Below are positions 1 through 6,854 of a stretch of DNA of 12,372 bases, piece by piece (the stretch's first letter is position 1; each line of letters opens with the position of its first letter). Position numbers and translations under genes: made by a program. The DNA is from Acidobacteriota bacterium (GTDB lineage Bacteria; Acidobacteriota; Terriglobia; Acidiferrales; UBA7541): positions 1 through 12,372 of the forward strand of contig QHYP01000152.1 of the NCBI GenBank assembly GCA_003224195.1. The letters are read 5' to 3'. The notes under the pieces are model-generated. The model did no database searches and was not told the origin of the DNA. It worked only from the letters and a program-made list of their open reading frames with translations.

Positions 1-656
1 CGCTTGCGAATAGGAAGCTGAAGCGCCGCGTGTGGCAGCCAATTCACAAAGGCCGCCACGTCGCGCTCGAAGGCGGCAGCATTGACGCAAACGGGCGCGG
101 CACCCTGCTCACGACGGAAGAATGTCTTCTAAGCAAAACGCAGGAGCGCAATCGAGGATTGTCGCGCGCGGACTACGAGCACATCTTCCGCGAATACCTG
201 GGCGTCACGAATATCCTTTGGCTCAAAAGCGGGATAGCGGGCGACGACACGCACGGCCACGTGGACGACCTCGCCCGGTTTGTCAATTCCAAAACCGTCG
301 TCGCAGCCGTGGAAGAAGATCCCGCCGATGCCAACTACGAGCCACTCCAAGAAAACCTCGCGCTTCTCAAGACGATGAAAGACCAGGACGGCCAGCCGCT
401 GCGCGTCGAGACGCTGCCGATGCCCGCGCCGGTGTACTTCGATGGCCAGCGCCTCCCCGCCAGCTACGCGAATTTCTACATCGCCAACAAGCTGGTGCTC
501 GTTCCGGTGTTCAACGACGCGAACGACCGCGTCGCACTCAACGCGCTCGCCGCGCTCTTCCCGGACCGGCGCATCGTGCCCGTGGCCTGCCGTGATCTCG
601 TCCTCGGACTCGGCACACTCCATTGCATGACCCAACAAGAACCAGCAGCGCAGTAG
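1..656 (+). CDS. aguA: Agmatine deiminase (peptidylarginine-deiminase family), 3' part only
   Basis: This enzyme hydrolyses agmatine to N-carbamoylputrescine and ammonia, a cytoplasmic step of putrescine synthesis from arginine. The reading frame is open to the left edge (codons from base 3), so the true start lies outside the window; the GTG at 30 is internal. Visible family signatures, in order: LEGGSID with a following GRGTLLTTE block, GDDTHGHVDD carrying the probable catalytic His (codon 258-260) and neighbouring Asp, and LHCMTQQ near the C-terminus with the nucleophilic Cys (codon 624-626). These are diagnostic of PF04371, and the order and spacing fit the C-terminal two thirds of a roughly 340-residue enzyme. 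The extreme C-terminus is short after MTQQ, as is normal. The partner N-carbamoylputrescine amidohydrolase (aguB) is not in view and may lie upstream. Confidence 0.93.
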   Translation, partial: LANRKLKRRVWQPIHKGRHVALEGGSIDANGRGTLLTTEECLLSKTQERNRGLSRADYEHIFREYLGVTNILWLKSGIAGDDTHGHVDDLARFVNSKTVVAAVEEDPADANYEPLQENLALLKTMKDQDGQPLRVETLPMPAPVYFDGQRLPASYANFYIANKLVLVPVFNDANDRVALNALAALFPDRRIVPVACRDLVLGLGTLHCMTQQEPAAQ

Positions 657-711
657 TCCAGTTCGCGATGCGCAATTCTTCCGTTGGCTCTCGGATTTTC
701 CGTAAATACGC

Positions 712-717
712 TAGAAT
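712..717 (+). promoter_or_regulatory. Putative -10 element TAGAAT upstream of the GlsB/YeaQ-like gene
   Basis: TAGAAT lies 51 bases before the ATG at 769, in the gap after the agmatine deiminase gene. The same hexamer forms the -10 of the well-formed tRNA promoter at 9306-9311 and also precedes the GH5 gene, which supports its use here. No good -35 is seen at 16-18 bases upstream, so the call rests on the hexamer and its position. Confidence 0.35.
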
Positions 718-768
718 GCCGCGGACATCTCCGACGCTTGATCTGTGAGTTTCGGACGAGGAGGCGCA

Positions 769-1065
769 ATGCTCGCGACTATGCTCCAAGGTTTTGGTGT
801 CTTCTTCACAACCAATCGCGGGCTGATCGGTTGGCTGATCATCGGACTTCTGGCCGGCTGGCTCGCTGGCACGCTCTCGCGCGGCCGCGGCTACGGCTGC
901 ATCGTCAATGTCATCCTGGGATTGATCGGCGCCGTGCTCGGCGGCTGGATTTTTACCCGGCTGGGAGTGTGGGGCGGCGGTTTTATCTACAGCCTTGCCG
1001 CAGCCACGCTGGGCGCTGTGCTGCTGGTCTCCATCGCGCGCCTCTTCTCCAGCAGCGACCGCTAG
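769..1065 (+). CDS. GlsB/YeaQ/YmgE family stress-response membrane protein
   Basis: A 98-residue very hydrophobic protein of the transglycosylase-associated family (PF04226). These are small inner-membrane proteins linked to envelope stress in several bacteria, with no proven enzymatic activity. Three membrane segments are visible at about residues 18-35, 45-62 and 69-91, separated by a short basic loop (SRGRGYG) typical of the family, and glycines are frequent throughout (LLAGWLAG, LGLIGAVLGGWIF). The ATG at 769 is chosen over the in-frame GTG at 745 because the purine-rich GAGGAGG at 758-764 sits directly before it. It lies alone between the agmatine deiminase and RNase J genes, with a putative -10 at 712, so it is probably its own transcription unit. 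Family assignment is firm; cellular role is only inferred. Confidence 0.88.
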   Translation: MLATMLQGFGVFFTTNRGLIGWLIIGLLAGWLAGTLSRGRGYGCIVNVILGLIGAVLGGWIFTRLGVWGGGFIYSLAAATLGAVLLVSIARLFSSSDR

Positions 1066-1103
1066 CCACTACTCGGCAAGCACCGATCATCCATCGCGTC
1101 CTG

Positions 1104-1131
1104 TGATACGATTGCTTGTTGGATCATGGAG
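1104..1131 (+). promoter_or_regulatory. Putative extended -10 and ribosome binding site deciding the RNase J start
   Basis: TGATACGAT at 1104-1112 resembles an extended -10 (TG, one base, then TACGAT), which would place the transcript start near 1119. GGAG at 1128-1131 then lies 11 bases before the TTG at 1143. Both argue that translation starts at TTG 1143 rather than at TTG 1116, which has no Shine-Dalgarno sequence and would precede the predicted transcript start. No -35 match is apparent. Confidence 0.35.
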
Positions 1132-1142
1132 CCGACGATTCT

Positions 1143-2810
1143 TTGAGCGCGACCACTCCCTCCCTCACAGCCATCCCTTTCGGCGGTCTTGGCGAATTCG
1201 GAATGAACATGCTCGCGCTGCGCTATGGCGAGCATATTCTCGTCATCGACGCGGGCATGATGTTCCCAGAATCCGAGCTTCTGGGCGTCGATCTTGTCAT
1301 TCCCGATATTTCGTATTTGAAGCAGAACCGCTCGAGCGTCCGCGCCATCGTCCTCACGCACGGTCATGAGGACCACATCGGCGCCCTGCCCTATATTCTG
1401 CGGGATCTCAACGTGCCGATCTACGGCACGCGCTTCACTCTCGCTCTGGTAAAGAAGCGCCTCGAAGAAGCCGCCCTGCTCGACAAAGTTACGCTGCGCG
1501 AAGTTCTCCCCGGCCGGCGCATCGAGATTGGCCCATATGAAATTGAATTCATCGGCGTCACGCACAGCACGATCGATTGTGTCGCGCTCGCGGTCCGCAC
1601 GCCGCTCGGGGTGATCCTCCACACCGGCGACTTCAAGATCGACCACACGCCGGTGGATGGCGCGGCGTTCGATGTGCACGCCTTCGCGCGCTGCGGCAAC
1701 GAGGGAGTCCTCGCGCTCTTCAGCGACAGCACGAACGTCGAGCGGCCCGGCTTCACGCCTACTGAGCGCGCAGTTGTCCCGCGCATTGAAGAACTCTGCC
1801 GCACGGCGCCGCGCAAGGTCGTGCTCTCCTGCTTTGCATCGTCCATCCACCGCATCCAGCAAGTCATCGAAATCGCGCAGCGCGTCGGCCGAAAGGTGGC
1901 CTTTGTCGGCCGCAGCATGGTGGACAACGTCGAAATCGCGCATGATCTCGAGTGCTTGCGCATTCCCGACGGGATGGTCGTGCGCCCACAGGACATCCGC
2001 TCGTTCGACCCGAAGCGCCTGGTGGTGATTGCCAGCGGCAGCCAGGCCGAGCCGATGTCTTCGCTCTCGCGCATCGCGGTGGACAATCACCGCTGGGTCA
2101 CGGTCGAGGAGAACGACACGGTCATTCTTTCCGCGCGCATCATTCCCGGCAACGAAAAAGCCATCTTCCGCATGCTCGACCACATGTTCCGCCGCCGCGC
2201 CCTGGTCTATTACGAAAATAGCGGCGGGATCATTCACGTTTCCGGCCACGCCAGCCAGGAAGAACAGAAGCTTATTCTCCAGCTCGTTCGACCGCGCTAC
2301 TTCATCCCAATTCATGGCGAATACCGGCATCTGTTTCGTCACGCAGCCTTGGCGCATCAGCTTGGCGTAGTGCCGGGAGAAATCTTGCTCATCGAAGATG
2401 GGCAGCCAATTGAATTTACCGCTGAGGGCGCTTATCGCAGGGAACCTCTTCCGGCGGGCCGCGTTCTGGTCGATTCCGGCTCGCTCGAAGAGATCGAGGA
2501 GTTCGTCATTCGCGACCGGCAGCACCTCTCCGAAGACGGCGTCGTCGTGCCCATCATCGCCATCGACAAACACACGGGGAAAATCGAATCGCTGCCGGAA
2601 ATCGTCACCCGAGGCTTTCTGAGCGACAACGGGCAGGAGCTCGTCTCCGGCGCGCGCGACGTCGTTATCAGGACGGTCGAGCAGTCCAACTCCGAGGAAA
2701 AGACGGACTGGAGCGTCATCAAAGAAAAAATCCGCGTGGACTTGAAACGCTACATCAACAAGCAAACTTCCAAGCGCCCGCTCATCCTGCCTGTCATCCT
2801 CGAAGTGTGA
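1143..2810 (+). CDS. rnj: Ribonuclease J (metallo-beta-lactamase/beta-CASP RNase)
   Basis: RNase J combines endonuclease and 5'-to-3' exonuclease activity and is central to mRNA decay and rRNA maturation in bacteria that carry it. With the TTG start at 1143 the product is 555 residues, the usual family length; the frame extends to another TTG at 1116. Visible features (555-residue numbering): the conserved opening PFGGLGEFGMNM near residue 12, the zinc-binding THGHEDHIG at 72-80 (H73, H75, D77, H78), VTHS with H141, TGDFKID with D163, the beta-CASP region with SGHAS near 367-371, and PIHGEY with H391. A C-terminal domain of about 115 residues follows. All zinc ligands expected of an active enzyme appear present. 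The MFS gene starts 27 bases downstream and may be co-transcribed. The symbol is given generically because the J1/J2 distinction cannot be made here. Confidence 0.95.
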   Translation: MSATTPSLTAIPFGGLGEFGMNMLALRYGEHILVIDAGMMFPESELLGVDLVIPDISYLKQNRSSVRAIVLTHGHEDHIGALPYILRDLNVPIYGTRFTLALVKKRLEEAALLDKVTLREVLPGRRIEIGPYEIEFIGVTHSTIDCVALAVRTPLGVILHTGDFKIDHTPVDGAAFDVHAFARCGNEGVLALFSDSTNVERPGFTPTERAVVPRIEELCRTAPRKVVLSCFASSIHRIQQVIEIAQRVGRKVAFVGRSMVDNVEIAHDLECLRIPDGMVVRPQDIRSFDPKRLVVIASGSQAEPMSSLSRIAVDNHRWVTVEENDTVILSARIIPGNEKAIFRMLDHMFRRRALVYYENSGGIIHVSGHASQEEQKLILQLVRPRYFIPIHGEYRHLFRHAALAHQLGVVPGEILLIEDGQPIEFTAEGAYRREPLPAGRVLVDSGSLEEIEEFVIRDRQHLSEDGVVVPIIAIDKHTGKIESLPEIVTRGFLSDNGQELVSGARDVVIRTVEQSNSEEKTDWSVIKEKIRVDLKRYINKQTSKRPLILPVILEV

Positions 2811-2837
2811 GAAAATCGCGCGACTCTTCGTCTCCTG

Positions 2838-4109
2838 ATGCCCCTATTCCCGCAACGCACCCAAACGCCCGGCCGCGCCGCAGTCGCATTCATCTTTGTC
2901 ACCGTCGCGCTGGATATGCTGGCCTTCGGCATCATTGCGCCGGTCTTGCCGAAACTCATTGTCGAATTCGAGGGCGGCAACGTTGCCCGAGCCGCTTCGA
3001 CGGTCGGTTATTTCGGCTTTGCCTGGGCCACGATGCAATTCATTTTTTCGCCCCTCCTCGGAGCCTGGTCGGACCGTCACGGCCGGCGCCCCGTCGTCCT
3101 CCTTTCGAATTTCGGGCTTGGAATCGACTACGTCTTCATGGCGCTCGCGCCCTCGCTCTCGTGGCTGTTTGTTGGCCGCCTCATTTCGGGCATCACGTCG
3201 GCGAGTTTACCCACCGCCTTCGCTTACATTTCCGACGTGACGCCGCCCGAGCGTCGCGCCAAACAGTTTGGCCTAGTCGGCGCCGCCTTTGGTTTCGGAT
3301 TCATCGTGGGCCCGGCGGTCGGCGGGCTCCTCGGCAACATCAACCTCCGTCTTCCTTTCTGGTTCGCAGCCGGCCTCAGCCTCACGAACGCGCTCTACGG
3401 CTTCTTCATTCTGCCGGAATCGCTTCCGCCCGAACGCCGCGCCAAGGACATTCGCGGCCTTACGAACCCGCTCAGTTCTCTGACTCTCCTGCGTTCACAC
3501 GCGGGGCTCATCGGCCTGGCACTGGTCCTTTTTCTTTGCTATTTCGCGCAGCAATCTCTGGCGTCCGTTTACGTTCTCTATGCCGACTATCGTTATGCGT
3601 GGAGTGAGCGCACGCTCGGATTTTCCCTGGCTCTCGTCGGCGTTTGCTCGAGTCTCGTCTCCGGTGTCTTCGTGGGCCCGATTGTGAAACGCTTCGGTGA
3701 GCGCCGCACGCTGCTTGCCGGGGTGAGCTTCGGAATCCTTGGCTTTCTCTCGTTCGGTCTCGCCGCGCGAGGCTCTCTTTTTCTCGCCGGCGTCCCGTTC
3801 ATTTCGCTTTGGGGACTCTTCGGTCCTCCCGCCCAGTCGCTCATGACCCAGCGCGTGGACCCATCCGCGCAGGGCCAGCTTCAGGGCGCCATCAACAGTC
3901 TCCGTGGCATCAGCGGGATGATCGGCCCTCTGGTTTTCTCACAGGTCTTTTCTGTGGCGATCAATCCGCGATTACGCGTGCACCTTCCCGGCGCGCCATT
4001 TTTTACCGCCGCGCTCTTGCTCCTGACGGCGCTTTGGGTCTGTTGGAACACTGCCGCCGCCTCTCCACCGGCACGGGACCCCGCTGCGGGCGTATCGCCA
4101 ATTCCATAA
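2838..4109 (+). CDS. MFS transporter, TetA-like (TCR/Tet subfamily)
   Basis: A 423-residue major facilitator protein expected to span the inner membrane 12 times and to export a small molecule by proton antiport. The subfamily is suggested by an acidic residue in the first membrane helix (LDMLAFGIIAPVLP, D26) and by motif A between helices 2 and 3, GAWSDRHGRRP at residues 75-85. A motif-C-like glycine-rich stretch follows (GFGFIVGPAVGG) in helix 5. The second half begins after a basic central loop around residues 185-205 (PPERRAKD). The ATG at 2838 has no clear Shine-Dalgarno sequence, so translation may depend on the RNase J gene that ends 27 bases upstream. An intrinsic terminator follows directly. 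No TetR-type regulator lies beside it, so an antibiotic-resistance role should not be assumed; many homologues are of unknown substrate. Confidence 0.88.
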   Translation: MPLFPQRTQTPGRAAVAFIFVTVALDMLAFGIIAPVLPKLIVEFEGGNVARAASTVGYFGFAWATMQFIFSPLLGAWSDRHGRRPVVLLSNFGLGIDYVFMALAPSLSWLFVGRLISGITSASLPTAFAYISDVTPPERRAKQFGLVGAAFGFGFIVGPAVGGLLGNINLRLPFWFAAGLSLTNALYGFFILPESLPPERRAKDIRGLTNPLSSLTLLRSHAGLIGLALVLFLCYFAQQSLASVYVLYADYRYAWSERTLGFSLALVGVCSSLVSGVFVGPIVKRFGERRTLLAGVSFGILGFLSFGLAARGSLFLAGVPFISLWGLFGPPAQSLMTQRVDPSAQGQLQGAINSLRGISGMIGPLVFSQVFSVAINPRLRVHLPGAPFFTAALLLLTALWVCWNTAAASPPARDPAAGVSPIP

Positions 4110-4123
4110 TGAGATAGATGAGC

Positions 4124-4145
4124 AGGGCGGACCTTCGCCCTTTTT
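4124..4145 (+). terminator. Rho-independent terminator after the MFS gene
   Basis: Fifteen bases past the MFS stop codon, AGGGCGG (4124-4130) can pair with TTCGCCCT (within 4135-4141) around the four-base loop ACCT. The stem holds five G-C/C-G pairs plus a G-U and an A-U, and runs straight into TTTTT at 4141-4145. This is the clearest intrinsic terminator in the window and separates the RNase J/MFS unit from the GH5 gene. Confidence 0.8.
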
Positions 4146-4171
4146 GTATTTCGCGCGAGGCCGTTCGCCCT

Positions 4172-4191
4172 TAGAATGCGTGCGCCGGAGG
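4172..4191 (+). promoter_or_regulatory. Putative -10 (TAGAAT) and ribosome binding site of the GH5 gene
   Basis: TAGAAT at 4172-4177 follows the terminator, and GGAGG at 4187-4191 lies ten bases before the ATG at 4202. A transcript from this -10 would start near 4184 and have a leader of about 18 bases, just enough for the Shine-Dalgarno sequence. The -35 region is weak. Confidence 0.4.
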
Positions 4192-4201
4192 ATTAATCAA
4201 A

Positions 4202-5353
4202 ATGGTTCAGCGAATTCTTTCAGTTCTTCTGCTTCTCACGCTTCTCTTGGGGGCGCGTACGATCGTGGCGCAAACCGAGAGCTCGCCGCCGGCCAGTGCC
4301 GGCCTGGCGCGGGGCCGCGCGGCGCATTTGCGCTACGGAATCAATTTGAGCGAGTGGTTCGCGCAGGTCTTCGATCCCAAGGGCTACACGAAGGAACACT
4401 TCGAGGCCTGGACCACAGCGCAAGACATCGCGCTCATCAAGGAAATGGGGTTCGACCACGTTCGCCTCAGCGTCAACCCGCAGCCGATGTTCCGCCACAA
4501 ACAGGCAGACCGGATTCCCGCGGATTATCTCGGCTATCTGGACGCGGCCGTGAAGATGATCCTCGATCGCGGGCTCGCTGTGATCATTGACCTTCATCCG
4601 GACTCCGACTTCAAGCAGAAACTCGTCTCCGACAACGAATTCGTGGAACAGTTCGCCGACTTCTGGCGCGCCCTCGCGCAGCACTATTCGACGCTCGATC
4701 CCAACCTGGTTTTCTTTGAAGTCCGCGACGGCTATCGCTGGTACGGGATTCAGGCGCGGTTGGCCGCGGCGATCCGCGAAGGCGCGCCGCAACACACCAT
4801 CATCGCGGCCGGCGCGCGCTGGTCGGACGACGACGATCTGCTCTTCATGGAGCCGCTCCACGATGCAAATGTCATCTACAATTTTCATTTCTACGAGCCG
4901 CACGTGTTCACCCACCAGGGAGCGACCTGGGGCGAGAATTACTGGCATTCCGTAAAAAGTTTGCCGTATCCCTCCACGCCGGCGAGCGCAGAGAAAGCGG
5001 CCGCGACGGTTCCCGAAGCCGAAAAAAGACTCGCTGTGGTCCGCTATGGCCTGGACCACTGGAACGCTGCGCGCCTGGATGAGGAGTTCGACCAGGTCGT
5101 GGCCTGGGCGGAACGCTGGAACGTGCCGGTCACTTGCAACGAATTTGGCGTGTACCGGAAGACGGCGAACCCTCAGGATCGCGCCGCGTGGATCTCCGAC
5201 GTTCGCACTTCGCTCGAGAGACACGGAATTGGCTGGACCATGTGGGACTACAGCGGCGGCTTCGCCGTCGTGACGAAGGAAAACGGCAAGCCCGTCCCCG
5301 ACGAGCTCACCGTGAAAGCACTTGGCCGGACGATGCCGAAGGCCGTCCATTGA
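4202..5353 (+). CDS. Secreted glycoside hydrolase family 5 (cellulase-like) protein lacking the acid/base Glu segment
   Basis: A 383-residue GH5-type (beta/alpha)8 protein. Residues 1-23 form a signal peptide (basic start, LLLLTLLLG core, probable cut after IVA), so it is exported. Recognisable GH5 elements in order: YGINLSEWF (45-53), VRLS with R88, DLHP with H132, the strand VFFEV (170-174), FHFYEPHVFTHQG (228-240) with its conserved His and Tyr, CNEFGVY (312-318) with nucleophile E314, and WTMWDYSGGF (345-354). In this family the strand ending FFEV should continue into an NEP motif whose Glu is the acid/base catalyst. Here FFEV runs directly into RDGYRWYGIQ, so about six residues including NEP are absent while both sides align and the frame is intact. 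The fold is clearly GH5, but a retaining hydrolase would be catalytically crippled without this Glu. It may be a binding-only protein, a recently inactivated gene, or a sequence artefact. It is probably transcribed alone. Confidence 0.85.
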   Translation: MVQRILSVLLLLTLLLGARTIVAQTESSPPASAGLARGRAAHLRYGINLSEWFAQVFDPKGYTKEHFEAWTTAQDIALIKEMGFDHVRLSVNPQPMFRHKQADRIPADYLGYLDAAVKMILDRGLAVIIDLHPDSDFKQKLVSDNEFVEQFADFWRALAQHYSTLDPNLVFFEVRDGYRWYGIQARLAAAIREGAPQHTIIAAGARWSDDDDLLFMEPLHDANVIYNFHFYEPHVFTHQGATWGENYWHSVKSLPYPSTPASAEKAAATVPEAEKRLAVVRYGLDHWNAARLDEEFDQVVAWAERWNVPVTCNEFGVYRKTANPQDRAAWISDVRTSLERHGIGWTMWDYSGGFAVVTKENGKPVPDELTVKALGRTMPKAVH

Positions 5354-5454
5354 GCGCGCCAAAGGCCATTGCCACCGGAACGGGCCTTGCGCTTCGCCAC
5401 CTTGCCGGGAACTGAGCTGGACCACCCGCGCACTTTCGCACCGTGATTCTGTCC

Positions 5455-5460
5455 TACAAT
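5455..5460 (+). promoter_or_regulatory. Putative -10 element TACAAT for a leaderless GNAT transcript
   Basis: TACAAT (5 of 6 to the sigma-70 consensus) ends six bases before the ATG at 5467, which puts the expected transcript start at or within a base or two of the start codon. No Shine-Dalgarno sequence precedes this ATG, which fits leaderless initiation. The -35 region is poor (TTTCGC at 5434-5439 at a short spacing). Confidence 0.4.
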
Positions 5461-5466
5461 CCCTGC

Positions 5467-5949
5467 ATGGCGCCCGTCCTCCGCCCTTACGAGGCACGCG
5501 ACTTCCCTGCCCTGTACCGGCTCGACCAGGCATGTTTTCCGGCCGGGATTGCCTACACGAAAACAGGCCTGCGCTATTTTCTGAAATTGAATGGAGCGCA
5601 ATGCCTGGTTGCCGAAGAGAACGAGCGCATCGCCGGCTTCCTTCTCGCCGAAGAAAACGCTCCGCTCGCGCACATTATCACGCTCGACGTGGCTGCGCCG
5701 CACCGCCGCTGCGGCATCGGTTCCGAGCTTCTCCGGCAGACGGAGACGAACCTCGCCGCGCGCGGCGTTCGCTCCATCCTTCTCGAGACCGCAACTACCA
5801 ACGAAGCCGCCGTTGCCTTCTGGCAGCGCCACGGCTATCGTATCGAGGCCGTCCTGAAGCGCTATTATCTGGGCCGGCTCGACGCTTACGAAATGCGCAA
5901 ACTCTTGCTTGCTCCGGCGAATGAACGGCAGGCCAAAAAGGAAACCTGA
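5467..5949 (+). CDS. GNAT family N-acetyltransferase (RimI-like)
   Basis: A 160-residue single-domain GNAT protein that transfers an acetyl group from acetyl-CoA to an amine. The acetyl-CoA pyrophosphate loop is RRCGIG at residues 80-85, preceded by the beta-4 strand ending LDVAAPH. The later NEAAVAFWQRHGYR block is motif B, strongly reminiscent of RimI-type enzymes, where it ends in a tyrosine near the active site (YYLGRLDAYEM follows). The substrate cannot be read from the sequence; ribosomal-protein, protein or small-molecule acetylation are all possible. The ATG at 5467 is preferred over the in-frame GTG at 5443 because family similarity begins there (VLRPYEARD) and because a -10-like TACAAT overlies the intervening codons. 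The stop codon is five bases from the uppP start, so the two genes very likely form an operon. Confidence 0.88.
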   Translation: MAPVLRPYEARDFPALYRLDQACFPAGIAYTKTGLRYFLKLNGAQCLVAEENERIAGFLLAEENAPLAHIITLDVAAPHRRCGIGSELLRQTETNLAARGVRSILLETATTNEAAVAFWQRHGYRIEAVLKRYYLGRLDAYEMRKLLLAPANERQAKKET

Positions 5950-5954
5950 ACTCT

Positions 5955-6800
5955 ATGCCCCTGTTTCAGGCGATTATTCTCGCTCTCGTGCAAGCCTTCA
6001 CAGAGTTTCTCCCCATCAGCAGCACAGCTCATCTGATCCTTTTTCCCTGGCTCCTGCATTGGAAAGACCCGGGTGAAGCATTCGACGTTGCCCTCCACGC
6101 GGGCACGCTGCTCGCGGTAATTCTCTACTTCTTCAAGGATTGGCTGCGGCTGATCGTTTGCGGGCTTGGCGGGAAATACCCGCCAACTGCACCTCCGGCA
6201 GAAGTTGCGCAAAATCGGAGGTTTTTTTGGTACATGGTTGTGGGAACGATCCCGGGCGGCATCCTCGGCAAGCTCTTCGACAAGCAAATTGAAGAGCACT
6301 TGCGCGCTCCGATGATCATTGGAATCTCACTCATTGGCGTCGCACTGGTGATGTGGTGGGCGGACTCGAAAGCCAGCCTCACGCGAAAAATCGAGCAAGC
6401 AAACCTGGGGGATGCAATCGGGATCGGGACGGCGCAGGCCATCGCGCTGTGGCCAGGCGTTTCTCGGTCGGGAATCACGATTATCGCGGGACTATTTCGC
6501 GGATTGACGAGAGAAGGGGCAACGAGATTCTCTTTTTTGCTGTCCGCGCCGCTGATAGCGGGCGCGGTCGCCGCCAAGTTGCCGCCACTGATCAAACTGC
6601 ATCATGCGGGGGGACTGGATCTGCCGCTTTCCACGCTCGCGGCCAGCGTCCTTGTTTCGGGAGTGACCGGATATTTTGTGATCGCCTTCTTCCTGCGCTA
6701 CTTGCAGACCCGGACGCTGAAAGTATTTGTTGTCTACCGGCTCCTGTTTGGTATCATGGTCCTGGTCTTGGCGTTCCTCCAGATGGGCAACGCGCGTTAG
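5955..6800 (+). CDS. uppP: Undecaprenyl-diphosphatase (UppP/BacA)
   Basis: An integral membrane enzyme of 281 residues that dephosphorylates undecaprenyl diphosphate to regenerate the lipid carrier for peptidoglycan and other envelope polymers; overexpression gives bacitracin resistance in other bacteria. The two signature regions are present: QAFTEFLPISSTAHL at residues 13-27 (E17, S22, S23, H26) and PGVSRSG at 167-173 (R171). Both line the active site in characterised UppP proteins. Multiple hydrophobic helices (for example about 92-107, 119-135, 174-192, 222-245 and 256-276) match the family topology, and length is normal. A weak AGGA at 5939-5942 precedes the ATG. It starts five bases after the GNAT stop codon, indicating co-transcription. 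The run of seven T at about 6223 encodes Phe-Phe-Trp and does not disrupt the frame. Confidence 0.96.
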   Translation: MPLFQAIILALVQAFTEFLPISSTAHLILFPWLLHWKDPGEAFDVALHAGTLLAVILYFFKDWLRLIVCGLGGKYPPTAPPAEVAQNRRFFWYMVVGTIPGGILGKLFDKQIEEHLRAPMIIGISLIGVALVMWWADSKASLTRKIEQANLGDAIGIGTAQAIALWPGVSRSGITIIAGLFRGLTREGATRFSFLLSAPLIAGAVAAKLPPLIKLHHAGGLDLPLSTLAASVLVSGVTGYFVIAFFLRYLQTRTLKVFVVYRLLFGIMVLVLAFLQMGNAR

Positions 6801-6842
6801 CGCCCGCGCGTCCTATCCTGTAAGTCAGCCTTCCCCGGAGCT

Positions 6843-6848
6843 GAGGAG
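6843..6848 (+). promoter_or_regulatory. Ribosome binding site fixing the FtsK GTG start
   Basis: GAGGAG lies six bases before the GTG at 6855. This strong Shine-Dalgarno match supports GTG 6855 as the initiation codon; no ATG exists at a comparable place in frame. Confidence 0.75.
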
Positions 6849-6854
6849 AAACCT

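Noticed and set aside
1062..2765. A 567-codon open frame on the minus strand, opposite RNase J
   Set aside because: It mirrors the RNase J gene nearly end to end, has no recognisable domain and no ribosome site, and is the usual antisense shadow of a GC-rich gene with strong third-position bias.
4220..5533. A 437-codon minus-strand open frame opposite the GH5 gene
   Set aside because: The + strand frame has a signal peptide and clear GH5 motifs. The antisense frame shows low-complexity Arg/Gly/Val-rich sequence with no family signature.
6218..6545. T-runs in uppP (seven T near 6223 and six T near 6532) as possible slippage sites or internal terminators
   Set aside because: Both encode Phe-rich membrane sequence in frame, with no preceding G-C hairpin, and the gene is full length.
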